From assembly GCA_002394235.1 (NCBI GenBank), contig DGTF01000072.1:5375-28506 (forward strand): DNA of 23,132 bases, given 5' to 3'. Made by a program: the position numbers and the translations under genes. This document shows positions 7,436-13,876 of the stretch, piece by piece. The DNA comes from Eubacterium sp. UBA4343 (GTDB lineage Bacteria; Bacillota; Clostridia; Lachnospirales; Lachnospiraceae). How positions within the stretch are numbered: the stretch's first letter is position 1; every line of letters begins with the position of its first letter. The notes beneath the pieces were generated by a model. The model worked only from the letters and a program-made list of their open reading frames with translations. It ran no database searches and had not been told where the DNA came from.

Positions 7436-7579
7436 AAAATCAAAAACGTAAATTTGATATTTTGGCTTTTGGCTGTTTCATAGCACAAAATTCAAAACTG
7501 TGAATTCGGTATTTTTTATCTTTCTGTTGTTTTACGGCACAAAATTCAAAGCCGTAAATTCGGTATTCTTGTGCTGACA
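7421..7579 (+). repeat. three imperfect direct repeats in the regulator/MFS divergent region
   Basis: R1 (7421-7471), R2 (7472-7525) and R3 (7526-~7579) share the pattern GCTGTTTCAyAGC, A-rich stretch, TTCAAA, about 6 nt, GTrAATT, then GTATT or GATATT. R1 opens with a perfect palindrome GCTGT-TTC-ACAGC, and R2 contains AATTC...GAATT. Periods are 51 and 54 nt, close to five helical turns. The remainder (7580-7788) holds the MFS promoter candidate and leader; no gene is seen. Confidence 0.85.
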
Positions 7580-7701
7580 TGCTCTGTCCCGGAAAGGTTT
7601 ATTTCTCTAGAATATTAACCATGAACAAGAATTTCGGTTTTCTGCAGTCCGGAAAGGTGCGCGCGGTTCCGGAAAAATGGAAGAAGACCGAACCTGATTA
7701 A

Positions 7702-7730
7702 TTGCGGTGCGGCGAATTTACACGTATAGC
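7702..7730 (+). promoter_or_regulatory. candidate promoter of the MFS transporter gene
   Basis: TTGCGG (7702-7707), 17-nt spacer, TATAGC (7725-7730), about 60 nt upstream of the start. A weak -35 box would fit activator dependence. It lies about 120 nt downstream of the last direct repeat. Confidence 0.4.
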
Positions 7731-7788
7731 AGTGTCGTTTATGCAGGACAGGAGGATTTACAAGGAAAATTTACAAGGAGGATAAAAG

Positions 7789-8961
7789 ATGGAAGAAAAA
7801 AAGGTACGTGGCCCACAGCTTGCGGCGATCATGACACTGTATTTTGTCTCAATGGCGATCACGGTTGTGACCCCCGCTATGGCAACTTTTATGGAACACT
7901 GGCCGGACAAGGCAGAGTATATTTCCTATATTTCAACGCTCCCGACCTTATTCATCGTGATCGGCACATTTCTTGCCGGGGCGATAATGGGGAGAAAGAT
8001 CAGGTACAGGACGCTTGCGATCATCGCGTCAGTCATTGCGCTGATCGGAGGCGTGGCGCCGGCGTTTTTTGACAATTTTGAGCTTACGCTGGTCTGCCGC
8101 GCGGTCATGGGTTTCGGAGCAGGTCTCATGGCGCCGCTCGGCAATGCGCTGATCGTTGGCTTGTATAAAGGACAGAAACAGGCAAGCATTCTGGGATATG
8201 GTACGCTGTTTATGAATGCCGGAGGGATTGTCCTGCAGATGCTGGGAGGGTTCCTGGCAGGTACAGGTGAGAGAGGCTGGCAGATGGTATTCTGGGGACA
8301 TGCGCTTCTTATTGTTGCCGTGATCATGGCATTCTTCCTTCCGGAGCCACCGGTGGAAGAGGTTGTTTCGAACAGCGGAAAAAAAGAATCCGTCGGGAAA
8401 AAGGTGTATGTGATCGCAGCACTGATCTTTTTCTACAATCTGTTCGCGTTTCCGATCATGCTGAATATGTCGACGCTGTTTGTGCAGAGAAATGCCGGAG
8501 GTCCGGCAGTAGCGGCCACATCCCTCTCCCTGTACACAGTTGCCGGAGTGGTTGCCGGTTTCACCTTCGGTTTTCTGTTTAAGGCAGTAAAGAGGTTTGT
8601 AATTACTCTGGGGATGGCTCTGTGCGGAGTTGGTTTTCTGCTGGTCTTCGCCGGACACAGCATGATCGTCATGACCATCGGTCTTATTGTTGTGGGATTC
8701 GGATTTTCGACCTTCTTCCCCGCATTCATGACATGGATGGGCATGGTGACACCGCCGAGCACGGTAGCAATGGCATCTTCTCTGATCCTTGCCTGCATGA
8801 ATCTGGGAGGATTTGTGGCTTCACCGTATAACTCGCTTCTGATGCGGATCTTTGGTGAGGATCATTTTATTCTTCCGATGATTGTGATCGCGATTGTATT
8901 CGATCTTGTGGCGGCAGTTGTCTTTGCTTTTGCGAGTCCGTTCAGGAAAGAAAATACATAA
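7789..8961 (+). CDS. MFS transporter
   Basis: A 390-residue integral membrane protein with about twelve hydrophobic segments, fitting the major facilitator superfamily. After TM2 the loop GAIMGRKIRYR corresponds to the MFS motif A position (G-x4-GR+xGRR-like), and CRAVMGFGAGLMAPLGNALI matches the fourth/fifth helix pattern. A cytoplasmic loop (~residues 183-205, EPPVEEVVSNSGKKESVGKK) separates the halves. ATG 7789 has a strong AAGGAGG. It is divergent from the regulator and followed 150 nt later by a URO-D paralogue on the same strand, so it is probably part of that system as importer or exporter of the substrate or product. The substrate is unknown. Confidence 0.9.
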   Translation: MEEKKVRGPQLAAIMTLYFVSMAITVVTPAMATFMEHWPDKAEYISYISTLPTLFIVIGTFLAGAIMGRKIRYRTLAIIASVIALIGGVAPAFFDNFELTLVCRAVMGFGAGLMAPLGNALIVGLYKGQKQASILGYGTLFMNAGGIVLQMLGGFLAGTGERGWQMVFWGHALLIVAVIMAFFLPEPPVEEVVSNSGKKESVGKKVYVIAALIFFYNLFAFPIMLNMSTLFVQRNAGGPAVAATSLSLYTVAGVVAGFTFGFLFKAVKRFVITLGMALCGVGFLLVFAGHSMIVMTIGLIVVGFGFSTFFPAFMTWMGMVTPPSTVAMASSLILACMNLGGFVASPYNSLLMRIFGEDHFILPMIVIAIVFDLVAAVVFAFASPFRKENT

Positions 8962-8978
8962 GACAGAAAATACATAAG
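8950..8978 (+). repeat. short tandem duplication across the MFS stop codon
   Basis: GAAAATACATAAG occurs at 8950-8962 and 8966-8978 (16-nt period); the first copy contains the stop codon TAA. Confidence 0.8.
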
Positions 8979-9111
8979 CAAGAAAAGAAGGACAGGAACG
9001 ACGGGAAGAATAGATATAATCAGCCGGCGCAGGAACAGAGTTTTTGACGAAATTGAATGCGTATATTTTTCAAATTGAGAAGCTTACAGGTTGAGGAAAA
9101 GAGGAATAGAT

Positions 9112-10200
9112 ATGATTGGAAAATATATGAAAAGGGCATCAGAGAGAGATTATTCCAGGAGCTGGGCACAGCCGGGTACATTTCCGTGGCTGATTCAGCA
9201 GCCGAAACCGCCGATCAGCGGGAGGCCGGTATCCGTGCGGGACAATTACATCCGTGCGGTCAAGGGAGAACAACCGTACTGGATTCCGTGCTATTTCTTT
9301 GAATCGAACACCATATGGCCGGACGCCATAGAGGAACATCCGGTTCCGGAGGTCAGCGGATATGACTGGTGGGGCGTATACTGGGAGATGGTCGACAGTA
9401 TTAACGGTATGATTACCAAACCGGGAACCAGAACCATATCGGATTTTTCGAAGTGGAAGGAAGAACTGGAATGGCCGGATATCTCCGGGGTCGATTTTGA
9501 AGCGGACGGGAAGAAGATTCAGAAGGATCTGGATCCGGATCGTGTGCATATATACCAGTGTACGGAAGGTATTTTTGAGAGACTTCACGAGCTGATTCCG
9601 TTTGCGGAGTCATTGATGGCATTTTATGAGGAACCGGAGCTTCTTGCGGACTTCTTTGACAAAATGGCGGACTACAAGATCGAGACAACGCAGAAGGTAT
9701 TCGATTATTACGGGCGCGTGGACGGCGTTCTGTATCACGATGACTGGGGCACCGAGCGAGCAGGCTTTTTCTCGAACAAGATGTTCGACGAGCAGCTTCT
9801 GCCCTATGAGAAAAAATTCCTGCATGATTTCGTAAAAAAGAATGGTCGGTTTGTAGAGCTGCACTCTTGTGGCAAGAACGGCCAGTATCTCCCGGAAATG
9901 ATCGAAATGGGAGTGGATTACTGGAATCCGCAGCATCGTGCCAATGATTACGATGAATTGTTTGATCAGTGGAATACGAAAATGAGCTTCGCCTTTGATA
10001 TTGATATACCACACGGGGCGGATGAGAAAGAAATCCGGAGAATTGTGCGTGATTTCGTGGATTATTACGGAGAAAACGGCAGAATCCTGGCGAGCGTAAT
10101 GACGGATATGACAGATCCGAAACAGACGGACATCGCGAGGGACGAGCTCTACCACTATTCCCTGGAATACTACAACAGGCTTTATCACAGAGAAGGCTGA
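9112..10200 (+). CDS. URO-D superfamily protein (corrinoid methyltransferase-like), paralogue 2
   Basis: A 362-residue cytoplasmic protein related to the one at 4856. Shared blocks are YHDDWGTER (208-216 here) and YLPEMIEMGVDYW (~259-271); the two are clearly diverged. It has LHSCG (250-254), the H-x-C zinc-ligand pattern of the MtaA/MtbA/CmuA branch, but I see no matching third cysteine near the C-terminus (the region reads SVMTDMTDP). ATG 9112 follows GAGG at ~8 nt; an in-frame TTG at 9091 would add 7 residues. It lies 150 nt after the MFS gene, in the same direction. A methyl-transfer or related role is inferred from family only, and no corrinoid protein gene is nearby. Confidence 0.85.
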   Translation: MIGKYMKRASERDYSRSWAQPGTFPWLIQQPKPPISGRPVSVRDNYIRAVKGEQPYWIPCYFFESNTIWPDAIEEHPVPEVSGYDWWGVYWEMVDSINGMITKPGTRTISDFSKWKEELEWPDISGVDFEADGKKIQKDLDPDRVHIYQCTEGIFERLHELIPFAESLMAFYEEPELLADFFDKMADYKIETTQKVFDYYGRVDGVLYHDDWGTERAGFFSNKMFDEQLLPYEKKFLHDFVKKNGRFVELHSCGKNGQYLPEMIEMGVDYWNPQHRANDYDELFDQWNTKMSFAFDIDIPHGADEKEIRRIVRDFVDYYGENGRILASVMTDMTDPKQTDIARDELYHYSLEYYNRLYHREG

Positions 10201-10261
10201 AGATCCTGTATTTCAGGAAGATTTTGTAAACAGAGGTTTTCAGTGCGGTTTATCCGAGCAT

Positions 10262-10338
10262 TGCCGGCTGCAGAAAGGAGTATCTTTTTATCCCTGCTGC
10301 AGCCGGCATATATATAATGACTGCAGCAGGGATACTCC
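10262..10338 (+). promoter_or_regulatory. two overlapping, mutually exclusive hairpins in the convergent intergenic region
   Basis: Hairpin A pairs TGCCGGCTGCAG (10262-10273) with CTGCAGCCGGCA (10297-10308), 12 perfect base pairs. Hairpin B pairs GGAGTATC (10277-10284) plus CCCTGCTGCAG (10292-10302) with 10321-10338, 19 pairs with one 7-nt bulge (TTTTTAT). Both use CTGCAG at 10297-10302, so they cannot form together. No T-run follows either, on either strand. Located between the 3' ends of the URO-D gene and the thiamine-binding gene. Confidence 0.75.
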
Positions 10339-10378
10339 AGACGACTGGCTCCGGAAATTTCAGGCTGTTTTCTTTCAC

Positions 10379-10448
10379 GTGATGTAAGGTTCGTCTTGGG
10401 TCGGTCACTTCAAATGATGTAAGGTCCGTCTTGGGTCGGTCACTTCAC
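10379..10448 (+). repeat. 35-bp tandem repeat (two copies plus a partial third)
   Basis: Copies at 10379-10413 and 10414-10448 differ at about three positions and both contain GTCTTGGGTCGGTCACTTC; ATGATGT at 10449 begins a partial third. The minus-strand thiamine-binding gene ends inside the second copy (stop at 10440-10442). Confidence 0.9.
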
Positions 10449-10742
10449 ATGATGTTTTGAAACTTTTTTGTCGATACTCAGAATCTCCTGCTCCGGGTTG
10501 TATACCACCTTGATGTATGCGGAGACAGACGGTGCGCCGGCGCGGATTGCGACATGCTGGCATTCCTTTACCACGTCCATCAGCTGGTCGTAGCTGTCTC
10601 CTTCGATGGCGGTCTCGAAAGGCCCCACATAATAGCTGAGGCCGGTGCTCTTGATGTAGGCGATAACCTCATCTACAATCCGGATCAGCTCTTCATCGTT
10701 GTCCACATCTGGTAATGTCTGAATGGCTACACTTGCCTTCAT
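10440..10742 (-). CDS. thiamine-binding protein, MTH1187/YkoF-type (DUF77)
   Basis: A 100-residue cytoplasmic ferredoxin-like-fold protein matching the MTH1187 family: MKASVAIQTLP start, VDEVIAYIKSTGLSYYVGPFETAIEGD, then the ACT-like second half. Relatives bind thiamine or its hydroxymethylpyrimidine part. The family role fits with the TPP riboswitch and terminator found in the leader of this gene. AAGGAGG precedes the ATG. The last residues (SKHHVK) and the stop are encoded in a 35-bp tandem repeat, so the C-terminus may be altered from the ancestral form. No thiamine ABC transporter or biosynthesis gene accompanies it in the window. Confidence 0.88.
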   Translation of the reverse strand: MKASVAIQTLPDVDNDEELIRIVDEVIAYIKSTGLSYYVGPFETAIEGDSYDQLMDVVKECQHVAIRAGAPSVSAYIKVVYNPEQEILSIDKKVSKHHVK

Positions 10743-10835
10743 TTCTTCTTCCTCCTTTTCATTTTCAATTTTTTCTTATTCAGCAGCCAACAAGGAAATC
10801 GCGCGCCGCAGGTGGATTTCTGCGTCTGTCGGCAT

Positions 10836-10874
10836 AAAAAATGCAGCAGCACCGGAATGAATCAGGCACTGCTG
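10836..10874 (-). terminator. intrinsic terminator of the TPP riboswitch leader
   Basis: On the minus strand CAGCAGTGCC pairs with GGTGCTGCTG (10 pairs, two of them G-U) around an 11-nt loop, then CATTTTTT. It lies ~50 nt after the aptamer and ~95 nt before the start codon, as expected for a transcription-terminating riboswitch. Confidence 0.85.
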
Positions 10875-10926
10875 TATCAAGGATGAAGAGCGGGTTTTCT
10901 ACGGAAAAATCCTATGATTCTCTTTA

Positions 10927-11012
10927 CGCTTCCTACGCTGGCATGATCCAGATCAGGTATAAGGGTCACAGACAACATCTGTATCTCAGTCCTTTCCGGC
11001 GGACTCCCCTGC
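10927..11012 (-). ncRNA. TPP (thiamine pyrophosphate) riboswitch aptamer
   Basis: The minus strand shows the THI-box core: GGGGAGTCC with P3 stem AGTCC/GGACT, CTGAGAT, then GACCCTTATACCTGATCTGG, ATCATGCCAGCGTAGG. These are the conserved CUGAGA, ACCUGAUCUGG and GCCAGCGUAGG blocks in the right order. With the terminator at 10836-10874 it should switch off the thiamine-binding gene when TPP is abundant. Confidence 0.95.
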
Positions 11013-11023
11013 TGTATTTTTAT

Positions 11024-11052
11024 ATTTTAGTCACTTTATTTTTCAGTGTCAA
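11024..11052 (-). promoter_or_regulatory. promoter of the TPP-riboswitch transcript
   Basis: On the minus strand TTGACA (11047-11052), 17-nt spacer, TAAAAT (11024-11029), just upstream of the aptamer. Confidence 0.85.
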
Positions 11053-11140
11053 TCCTGTGTGGTTAAAGACAGCAAAGTCAGCAGAGTCAGCAGATGATAC
11101 AAAAGTTCGGAAAGGCATAAAACCTGCTCGTTCGAACGGC

Positions 11141-11241
11141 GCTTCGGATTTGAGTCGATCAATGCTATATGAACAAGCGTAGGCCCGAGCGCTCCGGCGA
11201 TCGCCATGCTTGGGATTTCGGCCGATCAATGCTATATGAAC
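11141..11241 (+). repeat. 34-bp direct repeats that look like a duplicated promoter
   Basis: Bases 11141-11174 and 11208-11241 share GCTT-GGATTT and an exact 19-nt CGATCAATGCTATATGAAC. Each contains a promoter-like pair with 17-nt spacing: TTCGGA/TATATG (11143-11148, 11166-11171) and TTGGGA/TATATG (11210-11215, 11233-11238). The stretch 11060-11380 contains no gene that I can support. Confidence 0.8.
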
Positions 11242-11338
11242 GGTGAAGCCATGACCTGCGGACAATTCGTGAACAGGTACGTTAAATGGTGATTTTGTCT
11301 TCCTGCCGCAGATTTAAAATGGAATCCTGCATCTTCGG

Positions 11339-11347
11339 TGGTATAAT
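11339..11347 (+). promoter_or_regulatory. extended -10 promoter candidate just before the MATE gene
   Basis: TGG-TATAAT (TATAAT at 11342-11347), a consensus extended -10, 33 nt before the start codon. No good -35 box 17 nt upstream. Confidence 0.55.
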
Positions 11348-11380
11348 GTGCAGGTATGAGTTTGAAAGCGGGTTTGGGAT

Positions 11381-12739
11381 ATGACGAAGGATATGACGAA
11401 AGGGCCGATTCTAAAGACCCTGATACTGTTTACAATTCCCCTGGTTCTGGGAACGCTTCTTCAGCTTACTTATAATGCGGCAGACAGCATGATTGTGGGA
11501 CGGTTTGTCGGAAAAACAGCGCTCGCGGCAGTGGGTACGACAAATCCTCTGGTTACCCTGGTTCTGCTTTTCACAAACGGGATCTGTCTCGGGGCGGGAA
11601 TACTGGTAAGCACGCTGTATGGAGCGGGAAAGAAGGAGGAGCTGCAGAGACAGGTAAGTACGGGAATGATCTCAGGGTGCGTTTTCTCCGTGGCAGTCGC
11701 GGCTGTGATGTTTGTGGCAGCGAAGCCGCTTCTGATGGCGCTGCAGGTGGAGGCGGTCATTCTTCCGGAGGGAGTCTTCTATCTGAGGATCATACTGTTC
11801 GGCATGTTCTTCAGTTTTATCTATAATTATCTGGCCAGTATGCTGCGGGCGATGGGTGACAGCGTCTCTCCGCTGATTTTTCTCGGCGGAAGTGCGGTAC
11901 TGAATATTCTCGGGGATCTTTTTTTTATCGCGTTACTTCACATGGGAGTGGAGGGCGCCGCAATCAGTACGGTGATCTGTGAGGCACTCAGTGCGGTTCT
12001 CTGTTATTTCTATATTCAGAGGAAGGTTCCGGAGCTTCGTCTTGGAAAAAAATGGCTGATCTTTGACGGGTCGATGCTGAAGAAAACCCTTGCGTTCGGT
12101 TTTGTGAGTGCGCTCCAGCAGAGCACGGTTCAGATGGGAAAGATCGGAACCCAGACCATCGTAAATACGCTCGGGGTAAACGCGACGGCGGCTTTCAACG
12201 CAACGAACCGGGTGGATGATTTCGCAACGATTCCCCAGCAGAATATCGCGCACGCCATGACTTCGGTGATGGCGCAGAACGTCGGAGCGGGGAATGCGTC
12301 GCGGGTGAAGCGGACATATCGTGCCGGAATGTATTGCGAGCTCGTTTATGGCGTGGTGATCGGTGCTGTGGTGTTTTTTGCGGCAGGGCCGCTGACCAGG
12401 CTGTTTACTTCGGATCCTGAGGTCATCGCGGAAGGGCAGCGCTATATGCGGCTCATTGCGGTCATGTATCCGGTTCCCGCGTTCACAAACGGACTTCAGG
12501 GATATTTCCGGGGAACGGGGGACTTGAAGGTCACGTTATATTCCAGTCTGATCAACATGGGAGTCCGGGTCGCATCGGAAATACCGATGGTGTTCGTGTG
12601 GCACTGGGGTTTCATCTCGATTCCATGGTCGTATCTTTTCGGATGGATCGCGATGAGCATATTTGAGCTTCCATTCCTGATCCGGCGTCTTCGCCGGATG
12701 GGAAAGAGGCCGACAAACGAGAAAGCGGAGACAGAGTAA
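11381..12739 (+). CDS. MATE-family efflux transporter
   Basis: A 452-residue, 12-helix integral membrane protein of the multidrug and toxin extrusion family, which exports organic compounds using Na+ or H+ gradients. Family features are TIPLVLGTLLQLTYNAADSMIVGRFVGKTALAAVGTT at the N-terminus, the duplicated two-half organisation, and NTLGVNATAAFNATNRVDDFATIPQQNIAHAMTSVMAQNVGAGN at the start of the second half, where MATE proteins carry the QN-x-GA motif. ATG 11381 has a weak ribosome binding site. A 12-bp tandem duplication (GATATGACGAAG/GATATGACGAAA) supplies a second in-frame ATG at 11393. The substrate cannot be told from sequence. Confidence 0.93.
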   Translation: MTKDMTKGPILKTLILFTIPLVLGTLLQLTYNAADSMIVGRFVGKTALAAVGTTNPLVTLVLLFTNGICLGAGILVSTLYGAGKKEELQRQVSTGMISGCVFSVAVAAVMFVAAKPLLMALQVEAVILPEGVFYLRIILFGMFFSFIYNYLASMLRAMGDSVSPLIFLGGSAVLNILGDLFFIALLHMGVEGAAISTVICEALSAVLCYFYIQRKVPELRLGKKWLIFDGSMLKKTLAFGFVSALQQSTVQMGKIGTQTIVNTLGVNATAAFNATNRVDDFATIPQQNIAHAMTSVMAQNVGAGNASRVKRTYRAGMYCELVYGVVIGAVVFFAAGPLTRLFTSDPEVIAEGQRYMRLIAVMYPVPAFTNGLQGYFRGTGDLKVTLYSSLINMGVRVASEIPMVFVWHWGFISIPWSYLFGWIAMSIFELPFLIRRLRRMGKRPTNEKAETE

Positions 12740-13004
12740 GGAGCCGCAGCGTCAGAAAGACCGCGGCGCGGGAAAACCGCAGCGCAGGTAACAGCCGCGG
12801 TCGTGGGGAAGGAAACCGTGCGACAGAAAAACCGCGGCGCGGATCAAATGTTACGACTCAGGGAAAATGCGCGGTGCGGACCAGATGTTGTGACGCAGGA
12901 GAAAGGTCGCTGTGTGGGAGGAAGCCGCAGCTCGGGATGAGGTCATGATACAGGACGAAGCCGTGTGAGGTACCGGGCGTATCGGTGACCGGTGGAGAGT
13001 GAAT
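12740..13004 (+). repeat. degenerate GC-rich repeat tract between MATE and guanylate-kinase-like genes
   Basis: Several CCGCGGCGCGG-like words recur between 12744 and 12875 (e.g. ACCGCGGCGCGG, ACCGCAGCGCAGG, AGCCGCGGTCGTGG). The clearest unit is at 12833-12869 and 12870-12906: CGCGGyGCGGAyCArATGTT followed by a GACkCAGG word, 37 bp apart. No ORF or terminator was found here. Confidence 0.55.
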
Positions 13005-13607
13005 ATGGGTACAATTTTTTACATTATGGGAAAGAGCGCAAGCGGGAAGGATCACATATACACCGCGCTGCTTGCCCGGTCGGAGCTGAATCTGAAGCCG
13101 ATCGTGCTGTATACCACAAGGCCGATGCGGCAGGGAGAAGAGAACGGCAGAGAATATTATTTTTCAGACGAGAGGCATCTGGCGGAACTGAGAAAAGCCG
13201 GGCGGATCATTGAGGAACGCTGTTATCAGACGGTCAGCGGACCGTGGTATTATTTTACGGCGGATGAGGGGCAGATTGATCTGAAGAAGAGCGATTATCT
13301 CGGAATCGGTACGCTGGAATCCTATGAGCAGATGGTCCGGTACTATGGAAGGAATGTCATGGTGCCGCTCTATATTGAGGTGGACGATGGAATCCGTCTG
13401 GAGAGGGCACTGCGGAGAGAACGGAAGCAGAAGCAGCCCCAGTACGAAGAAATGTGCAGGCGCTTTCTGGCGGATCAGAAGGATTTTTCCGGGGAAAAAA
13501 CAGCGCGGGCCGGCATCACCAGGCGGTTTGAAAACAACGGAACGATCCAGGACTGCATCGATGAAATCGCAGGCTTTATCCTTTCGATAAAACAGCGCCG
13601 GTCATGA
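13005..13607 (+). CDS. guanylate-kinase-like P-loop protein
   Basis: A 200-residue protein with the guanylate kinase layout: P-loop MGKSASGKD (8-16) and the GMP-binding signature YTTRPMRQGEENGREYYF (36-53), where Tyr and Arg contact GMP in the family. The residue after the P-loop lysine is Asp rather than Ser/Thr, followed by His. It stands where tmk sits in the Bacillus tmk-yaaQ-yaaR-holB-yaaT cluster, before holB. ATG 13005 follows GGAG at 7 nt; a GTG at 12999 is possible but worse placed. It may be a second GMP kinase or have another nucleotide substrate, so no symbol is assigned. Confidence 0.82.
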   Translation: MGTIFYIMGKSASGKDHIYTALLARSELNLKPIVLYTTRPMRQGEENGREYYFSDERHLAELRKAGRIIEERCYQTVSGPWYYFTADEGQIDLKKSDYLGIGTLESYEQMVRYYGRNVMVPLYIEVDDGIRLERALRRERKQKQPQYEEMCRRFLADQKDFSGEKTARAGITRRFENNGTIQDCIDEIAGFILSIKQRRS

Positions 13608-13779
13608 TGCCCTGACAGAAGAAGAATGCCGACAATCATGCGCAGGAAGAAAAAACGCTGCCAGTCATCATGTTCAGATAAGGGTCCTGTGAATGATCGG
13701 CCCTGTCAGTCAGGCGCGCAGCAAGGATGGACAGCAGCAGAAGATGAACAGGCGGAGGGTACCCAGGCGGCAGGAATTA

Positions 13780-13788
13780 TGGTATCAT
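13780..13788 (+). promoter_or_regulatory. extended -10 promoter candidate before holB
   Basis: TGG-TATCAT, ~90 nt before the holB start; no convincing -35 box. The 269-nt gap 13608-13876 shows nothing else I can support; no YaaQ/YaaR homologue is present in it. Confidence 0.45.
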
Positions 13789-13876
13789 AGATTGAATAGC
13801 TCTTCGAAAATGCAGACAAGATCGTCACGCGCGAAGCAGAAGTTCACAGAATATTCAAGCTCAAGGAGGGATTATC

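Noticed and set aside
7421..7579. CRISPR array
   Set aside because: Only three imperfect repeats with similarity throughout the whole unit and no distinct spacers; no cas genes. Better explained as operator repeats.
10841..11182. 113-residue plus-strand ORF
   Set aside because: It is the antisense of the TPP riboswitch, terminator and promoter.
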